Shown here: piece after piece, positions 32,820-42,270 of the stretch | Layout of the letters: each line of letters opens with the position of its first letter | How positions within the stretch are numbered: the first letter of the stretch is position 1 | NCBI GenBank assembly: GCA_002238725.1 | Contig: MPMX01000020.1 | Location: 1 to 64,000 of the forward strand | Direction of reading: 5' to 3' | Origin: Rhodospirillaceae bacterium bin65 | GTDB lineage: Bacteria > Pseudomonadota > Alphaproteobacteria > Bin65 | Length of the DNA: 64,000 nucleotides | Made by a program: the position numbers and the translations under genes | Notes under the pieces: generated by a model | The model's database searches: none | What the model was told of the DNA's origin: nothing | The model's input: the letters and a program-made list of their open reading frames with translations, nothing else

Positions 32820-34012
32820 TGCGCCGCCGAATCCCGGAGCGTCTCGACCGGGCGATACCGGCCATCGCTGCCGATGACGGTCAGGAAGACGCGGTCCGAT
32901 CCCTGGTTATCGTCCGTGTCGTAGCGCAGTTTGAAGCCGTCCAGGTCAATCTCTTTCTTGCGCCTCAGGCGGTCCAGAAAACAGGCCCGGTCCGGTTGCA
33001 GGCCGCAGTCCCGGAGCGCGGCGATCGCGAGGCGCCCGGCCAGATAGCCTTCGAGAGAGACGAAACCGGGCTGCCCGCCCTTCGGATGCCTGGCCAGCGC
33101 CCGGCGGTAGGCCTTGAGGACGGGCGGCCGGTCCGCCGTCGGAAACGGGACGACCTGGGTGACGAAGACGCCGACGCCGCGCGAGCCCAGTTCGCGACGC
33201 AGGGCGTTGCTGCCGACGAAGGAGATGGTCATGAACACCGGATCGAAGCCGATATGCCGGGCCCAGGCGATAAACGTCGCCACCGGCTTGTAGGCGCCGA
33301 CAAGAACGACCGCGCCGGGGTCGGCGCTGCGCAGATCCAGCAGGGCGGTTTTGACGGCCGTGGTATTGCGCGGATACACGCCTGTGCCGACCGGCTTCAG
33401 GTTGCGGCTCTTGAGGGCCCGGAGCACGCCCCGATAGCCCGCCCGGCCGAAAGTGTCGTCCTGATACAGCACGGCGATCCGCCTGATGCCGCGGTCGCCG
33501 ATCAGGCGCGCCACCATTTCTTCGGTTTCCTGATAGTAGGAGGCGCGCATATTGACGACGATCCGGAGTTTCGGATCGCGCAGGAATTCGGCGCCGGTGA
33601 ACGGCGCGACATAGGGAACGCCGGCGGCGGCGGCGACCGGCACAGCGGAGCGCGAGGTCGGCGTGCCGACCGCCCCGATCAGGGCGAAAACGCCGGTTTC
33701 CTTTGCCAGCCTGGCGGTATTGGCGATCGCCGCTTCCGGCTCGTAGGCGTCGTCGAGCGACGTGAGCTTGAGCCGCCGGCCGTGGACGCCGCCGTTTTCG
33801 TTTACCTCGGCAAACGCGGCCTCGATCCCGCGTCGCATATTCGTGCCCAGATCCCGCGCCGGACCGCTGAAGGCAGCGGACTGGCCGAACAGAACCCGTT
33901 CGGCGGAAACCCCTTTTTCCGCTGCGTTCGCGGGTGCCGCCGCGCCCGGTGCCAATCCCGTCAGCGCCGCAGCCAGAAAGGCCGCGGCGCGCCGGCCGGG
34001 CAGGCGCCTCAT
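32816..34012 (-). CDS. Periplasmic branched-chain amino acid-type binding protein (type I fold)
   Basis: A 398-residue exported protein with a signal peptide (RRAAAFLAAALTGLAPGAAAPANA). The mature part has the bilobed LivJ-like fold: LFGQSAAFSGPARDLGTNMR, INDENGG-like FAEVNENGGVHGRRLKL, IGAVGTPTSRSAVPVAAAAG, RIAVLYQDDTFGRAGYRGV and FVSLEGYLAGRLAIAAL. No permease or ATPase gene is adjacent. Instead it overlaps by 4 bp with an anti-sigma-like kinase gene before it and a histidine kinase gene after it, so it probably serves as a ligand receptor for signalling and not for import. Ligand unknown. Confidence 0.9.
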   Translation of the reverse strand: MRRLPGRRAAAFLAAALTGLAPGAAAPANAAEKGVSAERVLFGQSAAFSGPARDLGTNMRRGIEAAFAEVNENGGVHGRRLKLTSLDDAYEPEAAIANTARLAKETGVFALIGAVGTPTSRSAVPVAAAAGVPYVAPFTGAEFLRDPKLRIVVNMRASYYQETEEMVARLIGDRGIRRIAVLYQDDTFGRAGYRGVLRALKSRNLKPVGTGVYPRNTTAVKTALLDLRSADPGAVVLVGAYKPVATFIAWARHIGFDPVFMTISFVGSNALRRELGSRGVGVFVTQVVPFPTADRPPVLKAYRRALARHPKGGQPGFVSLEGYLAGRLAIAALRDCGLQPDRACFLDRLRRKKEIDLDGFKLRYDTDDNQGSDRVFLTVIGSDGRYRPVETLRDSAAQ

Positions 34013-34425
34013 TCCTCTCTCCGCTTGACCAGGGTCAAACGGTTCAACGGGCCGTCCCGGCGATAGCTCACCTCATCCATCATGGTCAGGACCAGATGGA
34101 CGCCGAGGCCGCCGATCGACCGGTCCTCGATGGCCGATGACGTGTCGGCCTCCGGGGTTTCCACCAGGGGGTCGAACGGCTTTCCTCCGTCGGCCAGTTC
34201 TATGGTCAGCCGGTCGGGTTCGGACTTGAAATCGATCTGTACGGTTTCGCCGGGGCATTCGCCGTAGTTGACGACATTGGTGAACAATTCCTCGACGACC
34301 AGTTTGACCTCGAATTCGAGTTTCGAGGTCCAGCCGTCCTGCTTTGCAAACGCCTCGAGCCCGTCGTGGAGTTTTACAATGTCATCGAGCGTTGCCGACA
34401 ACTGCAGGGACAGTTCCGCGCTCAC
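34009..34425 (-). CDS. RsbW-like serine kinase / anti-sigma regulatory factor (GHKL ATPase)
   Basis: A 138-residue GHKL-fold protein. N-box FEVKLVVEELFTNVVNYG, G1-like IELADGGKPFDP and G2-like GGLGVHLVLTMMDEVSY match anti-sigma factor kinases such as RsbW and SpoIIAB. GTG at 34425 overlaps the phosphatase stop (GTGA) and has GGAGGG upstream; an in-frame ATG at 34446 is possible. In partner switching such a kinase phosphorylates a STAS antagonist and binds either that protein or a sigma factor/effector. No sigma factor gene lies nearby, so its output partner is elsewhere or is a different protein. Confidence 0.88.
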   Translation of the reverse strand: MSAELSLQLSATLDDIVKLHDGLEAFAKQDGWTSKLEFEVKLVVEELFTNVVNYGECPGETVQIDFKSEPDRLTIELADGGKPFDPLVETPEADTSSAIEDRSIGGLGVHLVLTMMDEVSYRRDGPLNRLTLVKRREE

Positions 34426-35591
34426 CCACGCCCTCCACCGCGCCACAATGTCAGGCAGGTAATGTCGTCGAACTGGGGTGCGCCGTCGGCAAATGCCGTG
34501 ACGGCTTTCAGGACGTCGATCGTGGCGGTGCGGGCGTCGCCCGGCGGAGCCTCGGCAAAAACGTCGTACAGCCGATCGAGTTCGAACTGTTCCCCCGCAT
34601 CGTTTTCCGCCTCGGTCACGCCGTCGCTGTAAAGGATTGCCGTATCGCCCGGGGCCAGCGTGATCGTATTCTCGCGGAATGAGATGTCGGGGAAGATGCC
34701 CAGCGCGATCCCGTCTGTGGTCGGCAGCAGGCTGAAGGTGCCGTCGGACCGGAATATCACCGGCGGATTATGCCCGCCGTTGGCATAGACCAGTTCGCCG
34801 GTCGCTGGATCGTAAACGGCCAGAAACAGCGTGACGAACATTGCGGTGTCGTTGTTCTCGCACAGCAGCTGGTTGACTTCTCTCAGTATCTTGGAAGGGT
34901 CGGACTGGCCGATGGCCGCGCCCCTGAGCAACGTGCGGCTCGACATCATGAACATCGCCGCCGGAATGCCCTTGCCGGACACATCGGCAACCGCCAGGCC
35001 GATTCGGCCGCCCTCCATGGGCAGCAGATCGTAGAAATCGCCGCCGACGTCGCGCGCCGCCTCCATGCTGGCGAAGACCTGATACTGGTCGGTTTCGGGA
35101 AAGGTCGTCGGGAGGATCGACTGCTGCATCCGGTTGGCGAGGCTGAGCTCGCTTTCCAGCACAACCAGCTTGTCGCGGGATTCGAGCGCCGCACGCCACA
35201 ATTCGATGGTTTCCAGGGTGCGGGTGATCGTGATCCGCAGATCGTCGAAATCGATCGGCTTGGTGACGAAGTCGAAGGCGCCGCGGTTCATTGCCGTGCG
35301 GATATTCTTCATGTCGCCGTATGCCGAGACGACGACGGAACGCACGTTGGGATCGACCGAAGGGATTTGCTGGAGCAGCGTCAGGCCGTCCATCTCGGGC
35401 ATATTGATGTCCGAGAGGACCATGTCGATGTCCTGATGCTCGCGTAGCTGCTCCAGCGCTTCGATGCCGTTGCCGGCAAAGACGAATTCATACTGGCCAC
35501 TGCGAATCTCGCGGCGCATGCGCTGGCGCACGAGCCGCTCGACATCCGGCTCGTCGTCCACAACCAGGATCTTGTTGGCTGCCCGTTTGAT
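34422..35591 (-). CDS. Response regulator fused to PP2C (SpoIIE/RsbU-type) phosphatase
   Basis: A receiver domain (acidic pair Asp12-Asp13, phospho-Asp61 in VLSDINMPEMDG, TKPID lysine) is joined by a coiled linker to a PP2C phosphatase domain (ARDVGGDFYDLL, VADVSGKGIPAAMFM, ILYSDGVTEAEN, FDDITCLTLW). Phosphorylation should activate dephosphorylation of the STAS protein. The start is problematic: the only standard start in frame, GTG 35561, lies inside the first receiver strand (ILVVDDEP). No ATG, GTG or TTG occurs between it and the upstream in-frame stop. ATC at 35589-35591 sits just after GGGGAGGG and would give KRAANKILVVDDE, so I use it. The 389-residue count assumes this. The last base pairs overlap the RsbW-like gene. 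Confidence 0.85.
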   Translation of the reverse strand: MKRAANKILVVDDEPDVERLVRQRMRREIRSGQYEFVFAGNGIEALEQLREHQDIDMVLSDINMPEMDGLTLLQQIPSVDPNVRSVVVSAYGDMKNIRTAMNRGAFDFVTKPIDFDDLRITITRTLETIELWRAALESRDKLVVLESELSLANRMQQSILPTTFPETDQYQVFASMEAARDVGGDFYDLLPMEGGRIGLAVADVSGKGIPAAMFMMSSRTLLRGAAIGQSDPSKILREVNQLLCENNDTAMFVTLFLAVYDPATGELVYANGGHNPPVIFRSDGTFSLLPTTDGIALGIFPDISFRENTITLAPGDTAILYSDGVTEAENDAGEQFELDRLYDVFAEAPPGDARTATIDVLKAVTAFADGAPQFDDITCLTLWRGGGRG

Positions 35592-35818
35592 GTCGCCCTC
35601 CCCGCTATCTGACGTGCGATGTCCCGCTTCGGAAACGGCCCGCGCAAGAATTGTCGGAGGCGGGCTCGTTCAAGCAAGTGCGCTGGCCGCCGCATGGATT
35701 GCCGGCGGCTGCGGGATTGCCGTTCACCGACCACCGGAAATTGCGATGTCAATCTTCTGTTCGGAATAACCTCATCGCGCGTTGAATCGGATATCGGGCG
35801 CGAGCGGCGCGGCCGACG

Positions 35819-36160
35819 TCAGCGGTCCAGCGAGGCGAGCGCTTCGTCCTTCGACGGGTGGATCGGCAGGATCTTGTCGAAGCCGCTGATCTCGAAAACC
35901 TCGCGGATCCGGTCGGAGAGGGAGCACAGCAACAATTTGGCGTCGCGGTTCTGGAGGGACTTGGCCGTCAGCAGAATGGCGCGCAGGCCCGCACTGCTGA
36001 TGTAAACCAGCTTCTCGAAATTCATAATCACAGCGCGATCGCTGTCTTCGATGGCGGTCCTGACCGCCTCCTCGAACTGGACGACATTGGAGCCGTCGAT
36101 GCGTCCTTCGACATCGGCGGACAGAATGTCGTCAATCCGTTCGGTCGTTACATTCACCAT
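35819..36160 (-). CDS. STAS-domain anti-sigma factor antagonist (RsbV/SpoIIAA-like)
   Basis: A 113-residue single STAS domain. The central YISSAGLRAIL (residues 53-63) carries the Ser55/Ser56 pair where these proteins are phosphorylated; strands VTTERIDDILSADVEGRID and AVIMNFEKL precede it. ATG 36160 has a GGAGGG ribosome site. It lies 227 bp upstream of the phosphatase/kinase operon on the same strand, and is the natural substrate of both the PP2C phosphatase and the RsbW-like kinase there. Confidence 0.92.
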   Translation of the reverse strand: MVNVTTERIDDILSADVEGRIDGSNVVQFEEAVRTAIEDSDRAVIMNFEKLVYISSAGLRAILLTAKSLQNRDAKLLLCSLSDRIREVFEISGFDKILPIHPSKDEALASLDR

Positions 36161-36257
36161 CGTTTACCCTCCGCAAAACGCCTGTTGCGCCGCACACCCG
36201 CTTCGTCCGGCGGCAGACGGAAGCCAATCTATTTCGCCGGGACAGTTCGTCCAACTC

Positions 36258-37655
36258 TCAATCGTCGCTTTCCGGTAGGAGGACGAATTCCGGATAGGCT
36301 TCGATCCCCAGTTCCACCACGTCCTGACCCAGATCCTCGGCCGCAGGCGCGATGCGCACGCCGATTGTCAACTTAAGCACCGACCATATAGCCCATGAGG
36401 TGGCGAAAACGAAAGCGCCGATGGCCGCAACGCCGATCAGTTGTACTAGCAGATCGCCTCCGCCCGCAATGGACACGGCGAGCGTGCCCCAGATGCCGGC
36501 AAACAGATGGGCCGGCACGGCGCCTACGACATCGTCGATTTTCAGCCGTTCGAGAACCCTCAGGCCGACCACGACGATCACGCCGCCGACTCCGCCGATA
36601 ACGACGGCCCAATAGTGCTCGGCGATATCCGGCGCCGCGGTGATCGAGACCAGGCCGCCGATCGCGCCGTTCAGGCTCGCCAGCAGGTCGACGCGACCCA
36701 GCAGGGGCCGCGACAGGGCGATGGCCGCCATAACGCCCGCCCCGGCGGCGAGATTGGTGTTGGCCAGGATATTGCTGAGCGCCACGGCATCGGCCGCGCC
36801 GCCGAGCGCCAGTTGCGATCCGCCGTTGAAGCCGAACCAGCCGAGCCACAGGATGAAAACGCCCAGCGTGACCGCCGGCACGTTCGACGGCGGCGTCGCC
36901 TTGACGCTGCCGTCCTGCCGGAACTTGCCCTTGCGCGCACCGACCACGAGGGCGCCGGCCAGCGCGGCCCAGCCGCCTGTCGAATGGACGATGGTCGATC
37001 CGGCGAAATCCTTGAAGCCCATGGCCGAGAGCCAGCCGCCGCCCCAGGTCCAGGCGCCGACGATCGGGTAGACGACCGCGGTGAGCAGGGTGATGAAGGC
37101 GAAGAAGGACCACAGCTTGACCCGCTCGGCCAGGGCGCCGGAGACGATCGATGCGGTCGTGGCGACGAACACCATCTGGAAGAACCAGTCGGACATCGTC
37201 GAATAGCCGTTCTCGACCACGGCGGCGGCGGCCGCCGCCTTGGCCGCCGCGTCCTCGCTGGTCAGCAGCGTCACCTCGTCGGCCGTGGTGCCGTAGAACA
37301 GCGAGAGGCTGCCGAACCAGCCGCCCTCGGGCACGCCGACATACATGATGTTGTAGCCGACGAAATAGAACATCAGCCCGGCGATGGCGTAGAGGCCGAT
37401 ATTCTTGAGGCAGATCACCGACGCGTTCTTGGTCCGCACCGAGCCCGATTCGAGCATGGTGAAACCGGCGCACATCCACATCACCAGCGCGCCCCAGATC
37501 AGGAACGAGAAGCTGTTGAGGACGAACTGCGTTTCGTCGTTCAGGGCCGCGTACGCGTCTGTTGGAATGAGCGCGAGGAATCCAGCGGCGACAAGGCCGA
37601 AGGCTGCCGGGTGACGCACCCGGGAACCGCGCCGGCCAAAATCGTGGAGAATCAT
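36258..37655 (-). CDS. amtB: Ammonium transporter (Amt/MEP/Rh family)
   Basis: A 465-residue ammonium channel. After a signal-like N-terminus (LVAAGFLALIPTDAYA) come eleven membrane helices. Signature segments are MLESGSVRTKNASVICLKN, the pore-region GGWFGSLSLFYG and SDWFFQMVFVATTASIVSGALAE (Phe gate), DFAGSTIVHSTGGWAALAGA (first pore His) and VVGAVPAHLFAGIWGTLAVS (second pore His). The loop around residues 150-160 is unusually Ala-rich (DAAAKAAAAAAVVENG). Start ATG 37655 excludes an upstream frame to 38024. No glnK/glnB gene is adjacent, unlike the usual glnK-amtB pairing. Confidence 0.93.
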   Translation of the reverse strand: MILHDFGRRGSRVRHPAAFGLVAAGFLALIPTDAYAALNDETQFVLNSFSFLIWGALVMWMCAGFTMLESGSVRTKNASVICLKNIGLYAIAGLMFYFVGYNIMYVGVPEGGWFGSLSLFYGTTADEVTLLTSEDAAAKAAAAAAVVENGYSTMSDWFFQMVFVATTASIVSGALAERVKLWSFFAFITLLTAVVYPIVGAWTWGGGWLSAMGFKDFAGSTIVHSTGGWAALAGALVVGARKGKFRQDGSVKATPPSNVPAVTLGVFILWLGWFGFNGGSQLALGGAADAVALSNILANTNLAAGAGVMAAIALSRPLLGRVDLLASLNGAIGGLVSITAAPDIAEHYWAVVIGGVGGVIVVVGLRVLERLKIDDVVGAVPAHLFAGIWGTLAVSIAGGGDLLVQLIGVAAIGAFVFATSWAIWSVLKLTIGVRIAPAAEDLGQDVVELGIEAYPEFVLLPESDD

Positions 37656-37996
37656 CACGGGTTCGTTTCCTGTCGGTTCACCGTATTGAGCCCGGCGTCC
37701 AAATCGGCGCCGAAAACCGGTCTGTTTCGGTGCTTGGCAGACGGGAAAAGGTGCGTCTGCGCCGTACGGTGTGGCACGCATTACGGCGCGACCGGACAAC
37801 GCTGTCAAGCGAAGACGCCACCGAAAACACCTAAAACGGAGCATTTCCGGCCCGATCGGGCGCGATTCCGCGCCGGTCTTGCCTTCCCGGCCGTCAGCCC
37901 TGCATCCGTTCGGAAGAAATCGGGTCGTCCGCCGAACCTGCCGGAACAACCGGCTGCCGCGCCTGAAATATTGCAGAATTCCGGCCGATACGGTTT
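37656..37996. other. Intergenic region upstream of amtB
   Basis: 341 bp between amtB and the tRNA gene, both on the minus strand. No credible ORF. The region must hold the amtB promoter, but I find no sigma-54 (-24/-12) match or other recognisable operator. Confidence 0.6.
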
Positions 37997-38087
37997 TGGC
38001 GGATGGGGTGGGATTCGAACCCACGATACGGGATCACCGTATACACACTTTCCAGGCGTGCGCCTTCGACCGCTCGGCCACCCATCC
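37997..38087 (-). tRNA. tRNA-Ser(GGA)
   Basis: Read from 38087 downward: acceptor GGATGGG pairing with CCCATCC, T8 G9, D-arm (GCCGAGCGGTCGAAGGC), anticodon stem CACGC/GTGTG with loop CTGGAAA giving anticodon GGA, a long class II variable arm (stem TATACGG/CCCGTAT), T-arm GTGGG-TTCGAAT-CCCAC, discriminator G, and encoded CCA at 37997-37999. Decodes UCC and UCU. Confidence 0.97.
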
Positions 38088-38243
38088 GCTTGGCCCGATA
38101 TGTAGCAACCGGCCCCCGGCGCGCCAAGCCCCGCCGGCCGGCCCGTACTGGCGGCCCGTACTGGCGGCCCGTACTGGCGCAGGGCGGCCGAACCTGCTAG
38201 CAAACCGGCGGGTTCGCAATGCCGGCACTTTCAGCGAGGCGCA

Positions 38244-38537
38244 ATGATCGTTTTCCGCATACTCGCCTGGCTGCTGCTTCTGGCCGGGATCGGGATCTTC
38301 GGCCATGCCGCGGTCGAACTGCTCAAGACCGGCGCCTTCGAGCCCGTGGTCTTCGCCCAACTCTGGTTTTCGATCGACCAGTCCTCCCAGCTCGGCGCCA
38401 ACCATTTCCTCGAGCAGACTTTCGGCGCCGATATCCAACAGTCGTTCCTCATCCCCTATTTCTGGGGCGCCGCGGCCTACGCCGTCTTTCTCGTGCCGGG
38501 CGTCCTGCTCTGGATGATCTCCCGCCCGCGCGACTAG
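38244..38537 (+). CDS. Small two-helix membrane protein, hypothetical
   Basis: A 97-residue protein with hydrophobic helices at about 3-25 (FRILAWLLLLAGIGIFGHAAV) and 68-92 (SFLIPYFWGAAAYAVFLVP), separated by a soluble loop with WFSIDQSSQLGANHFLEQ, and ending in a short basic tail (SRPRD). The composition is that of a real inner-membrane protein, and the ATG starts MIVFRIL. No function recognised. It converges with lepA. Confidence 0.7.
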   Translation: MIVFRILAWLLLLAGIGIFGHAAVELLKTGAFEPVVFAQLWFSIDQSSQLGANHFLEQTFGADIQQSFLIPYFWGAAAYAVFLVPGVLLWMISRPRD

Positions 38538-38617
38538 GCGGCGGCCGGGATGCCGCCTGGCGGACCCGGAGCCGGGCGGAACCATTCGCTAGGATCGCGC
38601 TAAGGAAAGTTTTTTAC

Positions 38618-40432
38618 TCAATCCTCCCCCATCCTGAGCGCTTCGATGAAGGCGCTCTGGGGGATGTCGACCTTGCCGAACTGGCGCATCTTCTTCTTGC
38701 CGGCCTTCTGCTTCTCCAGCAGCTTGCGTTTGCGGGTGACGTCGCCGCCATAGCATTTGGCGGTGACGTCCTTGCGCAGGGCGGAGATGGTCTCCCGCGC
38801 GATCACCTTGCCGCCGATCGCCGCCTGGATCGGGATCTTGAAGAGCTGGCGCGGGATCAGCTCCTTGAGCCGGCCGCAGATCGCCCGGCCGCGCTGTTCG
38901 GCCGACGGGCGCGGCACGATCATCGAGAGCGCATCGACCGGCTCGGCGTTGACCAGGATCTGCACCTTGACCAGGTCGCCCTCGCGATAGCCGTCCATCC
39001 GGTAGTCGAAGCTGGCATAGCCGCGGGTGACGGATTTCAGCCGGTCGTAGAAATCGTAGACCACCTCGTTGAGCGGCAGCCGGTAGACCAGCATGGCGCG
39101 CGACCCGGCGTAGGTCAGGTCGATCTGCTCGCCGCGCCGCTCCGTGCACAGGGCGAGCACGGCGCCGAGAAAGTCGTCGGGCGTCAGGATGGTGGCGCGG
39201 ATCCACGGCTCCTCGATCGCGGCGATGCGGGTCTCATCCGGCATGTCGACCGGGTTGTGCAGCTCGAGCGCCGACCCGTCGTTCATGTGGAGCCGGTAGA
39301 CGACGCTCGGCGCCGTCGTGATGAGGTCGAGATCGAACTCGCGGGCAAGGCGCTCCTGCACGATCTCCAGATGCAAGAGGCCGAGGAAGCCGCAGCGGAA
39401 TCCGTAGCCCAGCGCCGCCGAGGTTTCGGGCTCGGCATGGAAGCTCGAATCGTTCAGCGCCAGCTTTTCCAGCGATTCGCGCAGATGCTCGAAATCGCCG
39501 TTATCGACCGGGAAGATGCCGCAGAACACGACCGGCAGGCTGGGCTGGAAGCCGGGCAGCGGCTCGGCCGTGCGGCGCCGGTCCTCGGTGATCGTGTCGC
39601 CGACCTTGCAGTCCGCCACCGTCTTGATGCCGGCGGTGATGTAGCCGATCTCGCCGGGGCCGAGCGCATCGATCGGCGCGCGCTTGGGCGTGAAGACGCC
39701 GACCCGGTCGGCCTCGTAGACGCCGCCGGTCGCCATCATGCGGATGCGCTGGCCCTTGCGCAGCCTTCCCTCGCGCACCCGAACCAGGATGATGACGCCG
39801 AGATAGGGGTCGTACCAGCTGTCCACCAGCAGCGCCTTGACCGGCGCGTCCGCGTCGCCCTGCGGCGGCGGCACCTGCGCCACCAGGGCGGCGATCAGCT
39901 CTTCGACGCCGGCGCCGGTCTTGGCGGACACGGGCAGCGCGCCTGCGGCGTCGAGGCCGATGACATCCTCGATCTGCTGCCGGACGCGCTCGGGCTCCGC
40001 GGCCGGCAGGTCGATCTTGTTGAGCACCGGGATGATCTCCAGGTCGGCGTCGAGCGCCAGATACACGTTGGCCAGCGTCTGCGCCTCGACGCCCTGGGAG
40101 GCGTCGACGACCAAGAGCGCGCCCTCGCAGGCGGCGAGCGAGCGGCTGACCTCGTAGGAGAAATCGACATGGCCGGGCGTGTCCATCAGGTTCAGGAACC
40201 AGGCCTTGCCGTCCGGCCCGGTCCATTTCAGGCGCACGGTCTGGGCCTTGATGGTGATGCCGCGCTCGCGCTCCAGGTCCATGCTGTCGAGGACCTGCTG
40301 CGTCATCTCCCGGTCGGTCAGCCCGCCGGTCTGCTGGATCAGCCGGTCCGCCAGCGTCGACTTGCCGTGGTCGATATGGGCGATGATCGCAAAATTGCGG
40401 ATCTGCGCGATGTCGGTCGGGGAATCGGTCAT
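38618..40432 (-). CDS. lepA: Elongation factor 4 (LepA), back-translocating GTPase
   Basis: A 604-residue translational GTPase. G motifs: [14 protein letters not shown] (P-loop), DTPGHVDF (with catalytic His), NKIDLP; then EF-G-like domains II, III and V, and the LepA-specific C-terminal domain ending MLWRRRHPQ-equivalent [24 protein letters not shown]. Length is standard. ATG 40432 ([21 protein letters not shown]) is the family start; an open frame to 40504 is not. LepA acts on stalled ribosomes under stress. Confidence 0.97.
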   Translation of the reverse strand: MTDSPTDIAQIRNFAIIAHIDHGKSTLADRLIQQTGGLTDREMTQQVLDSMDLERERGITIKAQTVRLKWTGPDGKAWFLNLMDTPGHVDFSYEVSRSLAACEGALLVVDASQGVEAQTLANVYLALDADLEIIPVLNKIDLPAAEPERVRQQIEDVIGLDAAGALPVSAKTGAGVEELIAALVAQVPPPQGDADAPVKALLVDSWYDPYLGVIILVRVREGRLRKGQRIRMMATGGVYEADRVGVFTPKRAPIDALGPGEIGYITAGIKTVADCKVGDTITEDRRRTAEPLPGFQPSLPVVFCGIFPVDNGDFEHLRESLEKLALNDSSFHAEPETSAALGYGFRCGFLGLLHLEIVQERLAREFDLDLITTAPSVVYRLHMNDGSALELHNPVDMPDETRIAAIEEPWIRATILTPDDFLGAVLALCTERRGEQIDLTYAGSRAMLVYRLPLNEVVYDFYDRLKSVTRGYASFDYRMDGYREGDLVKVQILVNAEPVDALSMIVPRPSAEQRGRAICGRLKELIPRQLFKIPIQAAIGGKVIARETISALRKDVTAKCYGGDVTRKRKLLEKQKAGKKKMRQFGKVDIPQSAFIEALRMGED

Positions 40433-40534
40433 CTGGGGCAGGGCTGCGGAAAAATCGGGGCGCCGGGCCGGCCGGGAGTTAGCACCGCGCCGGCGCGCCG
40501 CCAATGGCGCAAATGCAGCGCAGCGCGGCGGCGC

Positions 40535-41353
40535 CTACCCCATCCGCATGCCGCCGGAGATGGAGATGGTCTGGCCGGTCATGCCGTCGGATTCCGGCGA
40601 AGCGAGGTAGACCGCGATATGGGCGATCTCTTCCGGCTGGAGCAGGCGGCCCGTGGGTATCCGGGCCGTCATGGCGGCTTTGAAAGCCTCGAAATCCATG
40701 CCCGCCCGCTCGGCGTGGCCCTCGAACTCACCGATCATGTCGGTCTCGACGAAGCCGGGGCAGATGGCGTTGACCCGGATTCCGGCCGCGGCGTTCTCCA
40801 GCGCCGCGCAGCGGGTCAGCGCGACGACGGCGTGCTTGGAGGCGTTGTAGGCCGCCTGGTTCGGGCTTTCCCATTTGCCGGCGGTCGAGGCGATGTTGAC
40901 GATCTTGCCGCGGCCCCGGCCCTGCATGTGGCGCAATGCCTGCTGCATGACGTGGAAGGTGCCGTAGGCGTTGACCCGCATGACCCGGTCGAACTCGGCT
41001 GCCGTGTATTCGGTAAACGGCTTGCCGGTGTAGACGCCGGCATTGTTGACCACGATGTCGACCCCCCCGAAGGCGTCGACCGCGGCGGCGAACAGGGCCT
41101 CGACACCCGTTTCGTCGGAAACGTCAACGGCGCCGGCCGCGACCCGGCGCCCGGCCGCCGCGACTTGCGCTTCGACATCGGCGAGGTTTCCGCGCGACGT
41201 TGCACTGAGGAACAGGTCGGCGCCTTCCCGGGCGAAGGCTTCGGCAATCGCCCGGCCGATGCCGCGGCTGGCGCCGGTGATCAGCGCGGTCGCCCCGGCG
41301 AGGCGTCCGGTATTCGGTGAAAGGGCGGTCGGCGTGGCGGGTTCGTTCGTCAT
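40535..41353 (-). CDS. Short-chain dehydrogenase/reductase (SDR)
   Basis: A 272-residue classical SDR with ITGASRGIGRAIAEAFA (NAD(P) site), VNNAGVY, catalytic Ser in NIASTAGKW and YNASK (Tyr/Lys) and the PGFVETDM segment. The C-terminus ISISGGMRMG is typical of FabG-like 3-oxoacyl reductases and 3-hydroxybutyrate dehydrogenases. The Arg after the TGASRG motif suggests NADPH. Substrate cannot be settled from sequence. It is divergent from ubiE, 145 bp away. Confidence 0.9.
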   Translation of the reverse strand: MTNEPATPTALSPNTGRLAGATALITGASRGIGRAIAEAFAREGADLFLSATSRGNLADVEAQVAAAGRRVAAGAVDVSDETGVEALFAAAVDAFGGVDIVVNNAGVYTGKPFTEYTAAEFDRVMRVNAYGTFHVMQQALRHMQGRGRGKIVNIASTAGKWESPNQAAYNASKHAVVALTRCAALENAAAGIRVNAICPGFVETDMIGEFEGHAERAGMDFEAFKAAMTARIPTGRLLQPEEIAHIAVYLASPESDGMTGQTISISGGMRMG

Positions 41354-41498
41354 GGCGGCACCATACGCCGGCCCGCTGAAATGGCCAGCTTCGCCCGTGA
41401 CGCAGCCCTTGCGGCAGGGGCTCGCGGTCGGCCATGCGGCGCCCCATGCGATATCAAGTCGGTTGGCAGGGCTGCTGCGGCGCGCTTACCTGTCGGAC

Positions 41499-42254
41499 AT
41501 GACAGACCGGGCAGACAGCAGCGAGACCGCCGATTTCGGCTTCCGCACCGTGGCGGCGGACGAGAAGCAGCATCTGGTGCGCGACGTGTTCGACAGCGTC
41601 GCGGCGCGCTACGACCTGATGAACGACCTGATGTCCGGCGGCCTGCACCGGCTGTGGAAGCGCGAATGTATCGCGATGCTGCGCCCGTCGATCGACCGCA
41701 CCCTGCTCGACGTTGCCGGCGGCACCGGCGACATCGCCTTCCTGTGGCGGCGCAGGGGCGGCGGGCCTGCCATCGTGTGCGATATCAACCCCGCCATGGT
41801 TGCTCAGGGGCGGGACCGCGGCATCGACCGGGGAATGCTCGACGGCATCGAGTGGCTGTGCGGCGACGCCGAGCGGCTGCCCTTGCCGGACCGGAGCGTC
41901 GATGCCGCCACCATTGCGTTCGGCCTGCGCAACGTGACGGACAAACCCGCGGCGCTCGCCGACATTTGCCGGGTATTGCGGCCGGGCGGGCGGTTCCTGT
42001 GCCTGGAATTCAGCGCGGTTTCCGTGCCGTTGCTGGGAGAACTCTACGATCGCTATTCCTTCGCCGTGCTGCCGCGCATCGGCGAGATCGTGGCCGGGGA
42101 CGGCGAGGCCTACCGCTACCTGGTGGAAAGCATCCGCCGCTTTCCGCCGCAAGCCGAACTGGCTGACATGATGCGCGAGGCCGGGTTCGGGCAGGTGAGC
42201 TGGCGCGACCTCAGCGGCGGCATCGTCGCGATCCATTCCGGCTGGCGGCTGTGA
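41499..42254 (+). CDS. ubiE: Demethylmenaquinone/2-polyprenyl-6-methoxybenzoquinol C-methyltransferase
   Basis: A 251-residue class I methyltransferase of ubiquinone synthesis. UbiE signatures are HLVRDVFDSVAARYDLMNDLMS, LDVAGGTGDIAF (SAM site), GDAERLPLPD, FGLRNVTDKPAAL (UbiE-specific), RVLRPGGRFLCLEFS and YRYLVESIRRFP. Start ATG 41499 (MTDRADSS). The ubiB gene begins 16 bp after the stop, an arrangement common in alphaproteobacteria. Confidence 0.96.
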   Translation: MTDRADSSETADFGFRTVAADEKQHLVRDVFDSVAARYDLMNDLMSGGLHRLWKRECIAMLRPSIDRTLLDVAGGTGDIAFLWRRRGGGPAIVCDINPAMVAQGRDRGIDRGMLDGIEWLCGDAERLPLPDRSVDAATIAFGLRNVTDKPAALADICRVLRPGGRFLCLEFSAVSVPLLGELYDRYSFAVLPRIGEIVAGDGEAYRYLVESIRRFPPQAELADMMREAGFGQVSWRDLSGGIVAIHSGWRL

Positions 42255-42270
42255 GGCGCCGGCGAACCCG

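Noticed and set aside
37656-37996. Sigma-54 promoter for amtB
   Set aside because: A TGGCAC is present near 37770, but on the wrong strand and without a matching GC/TTGC -12 element.
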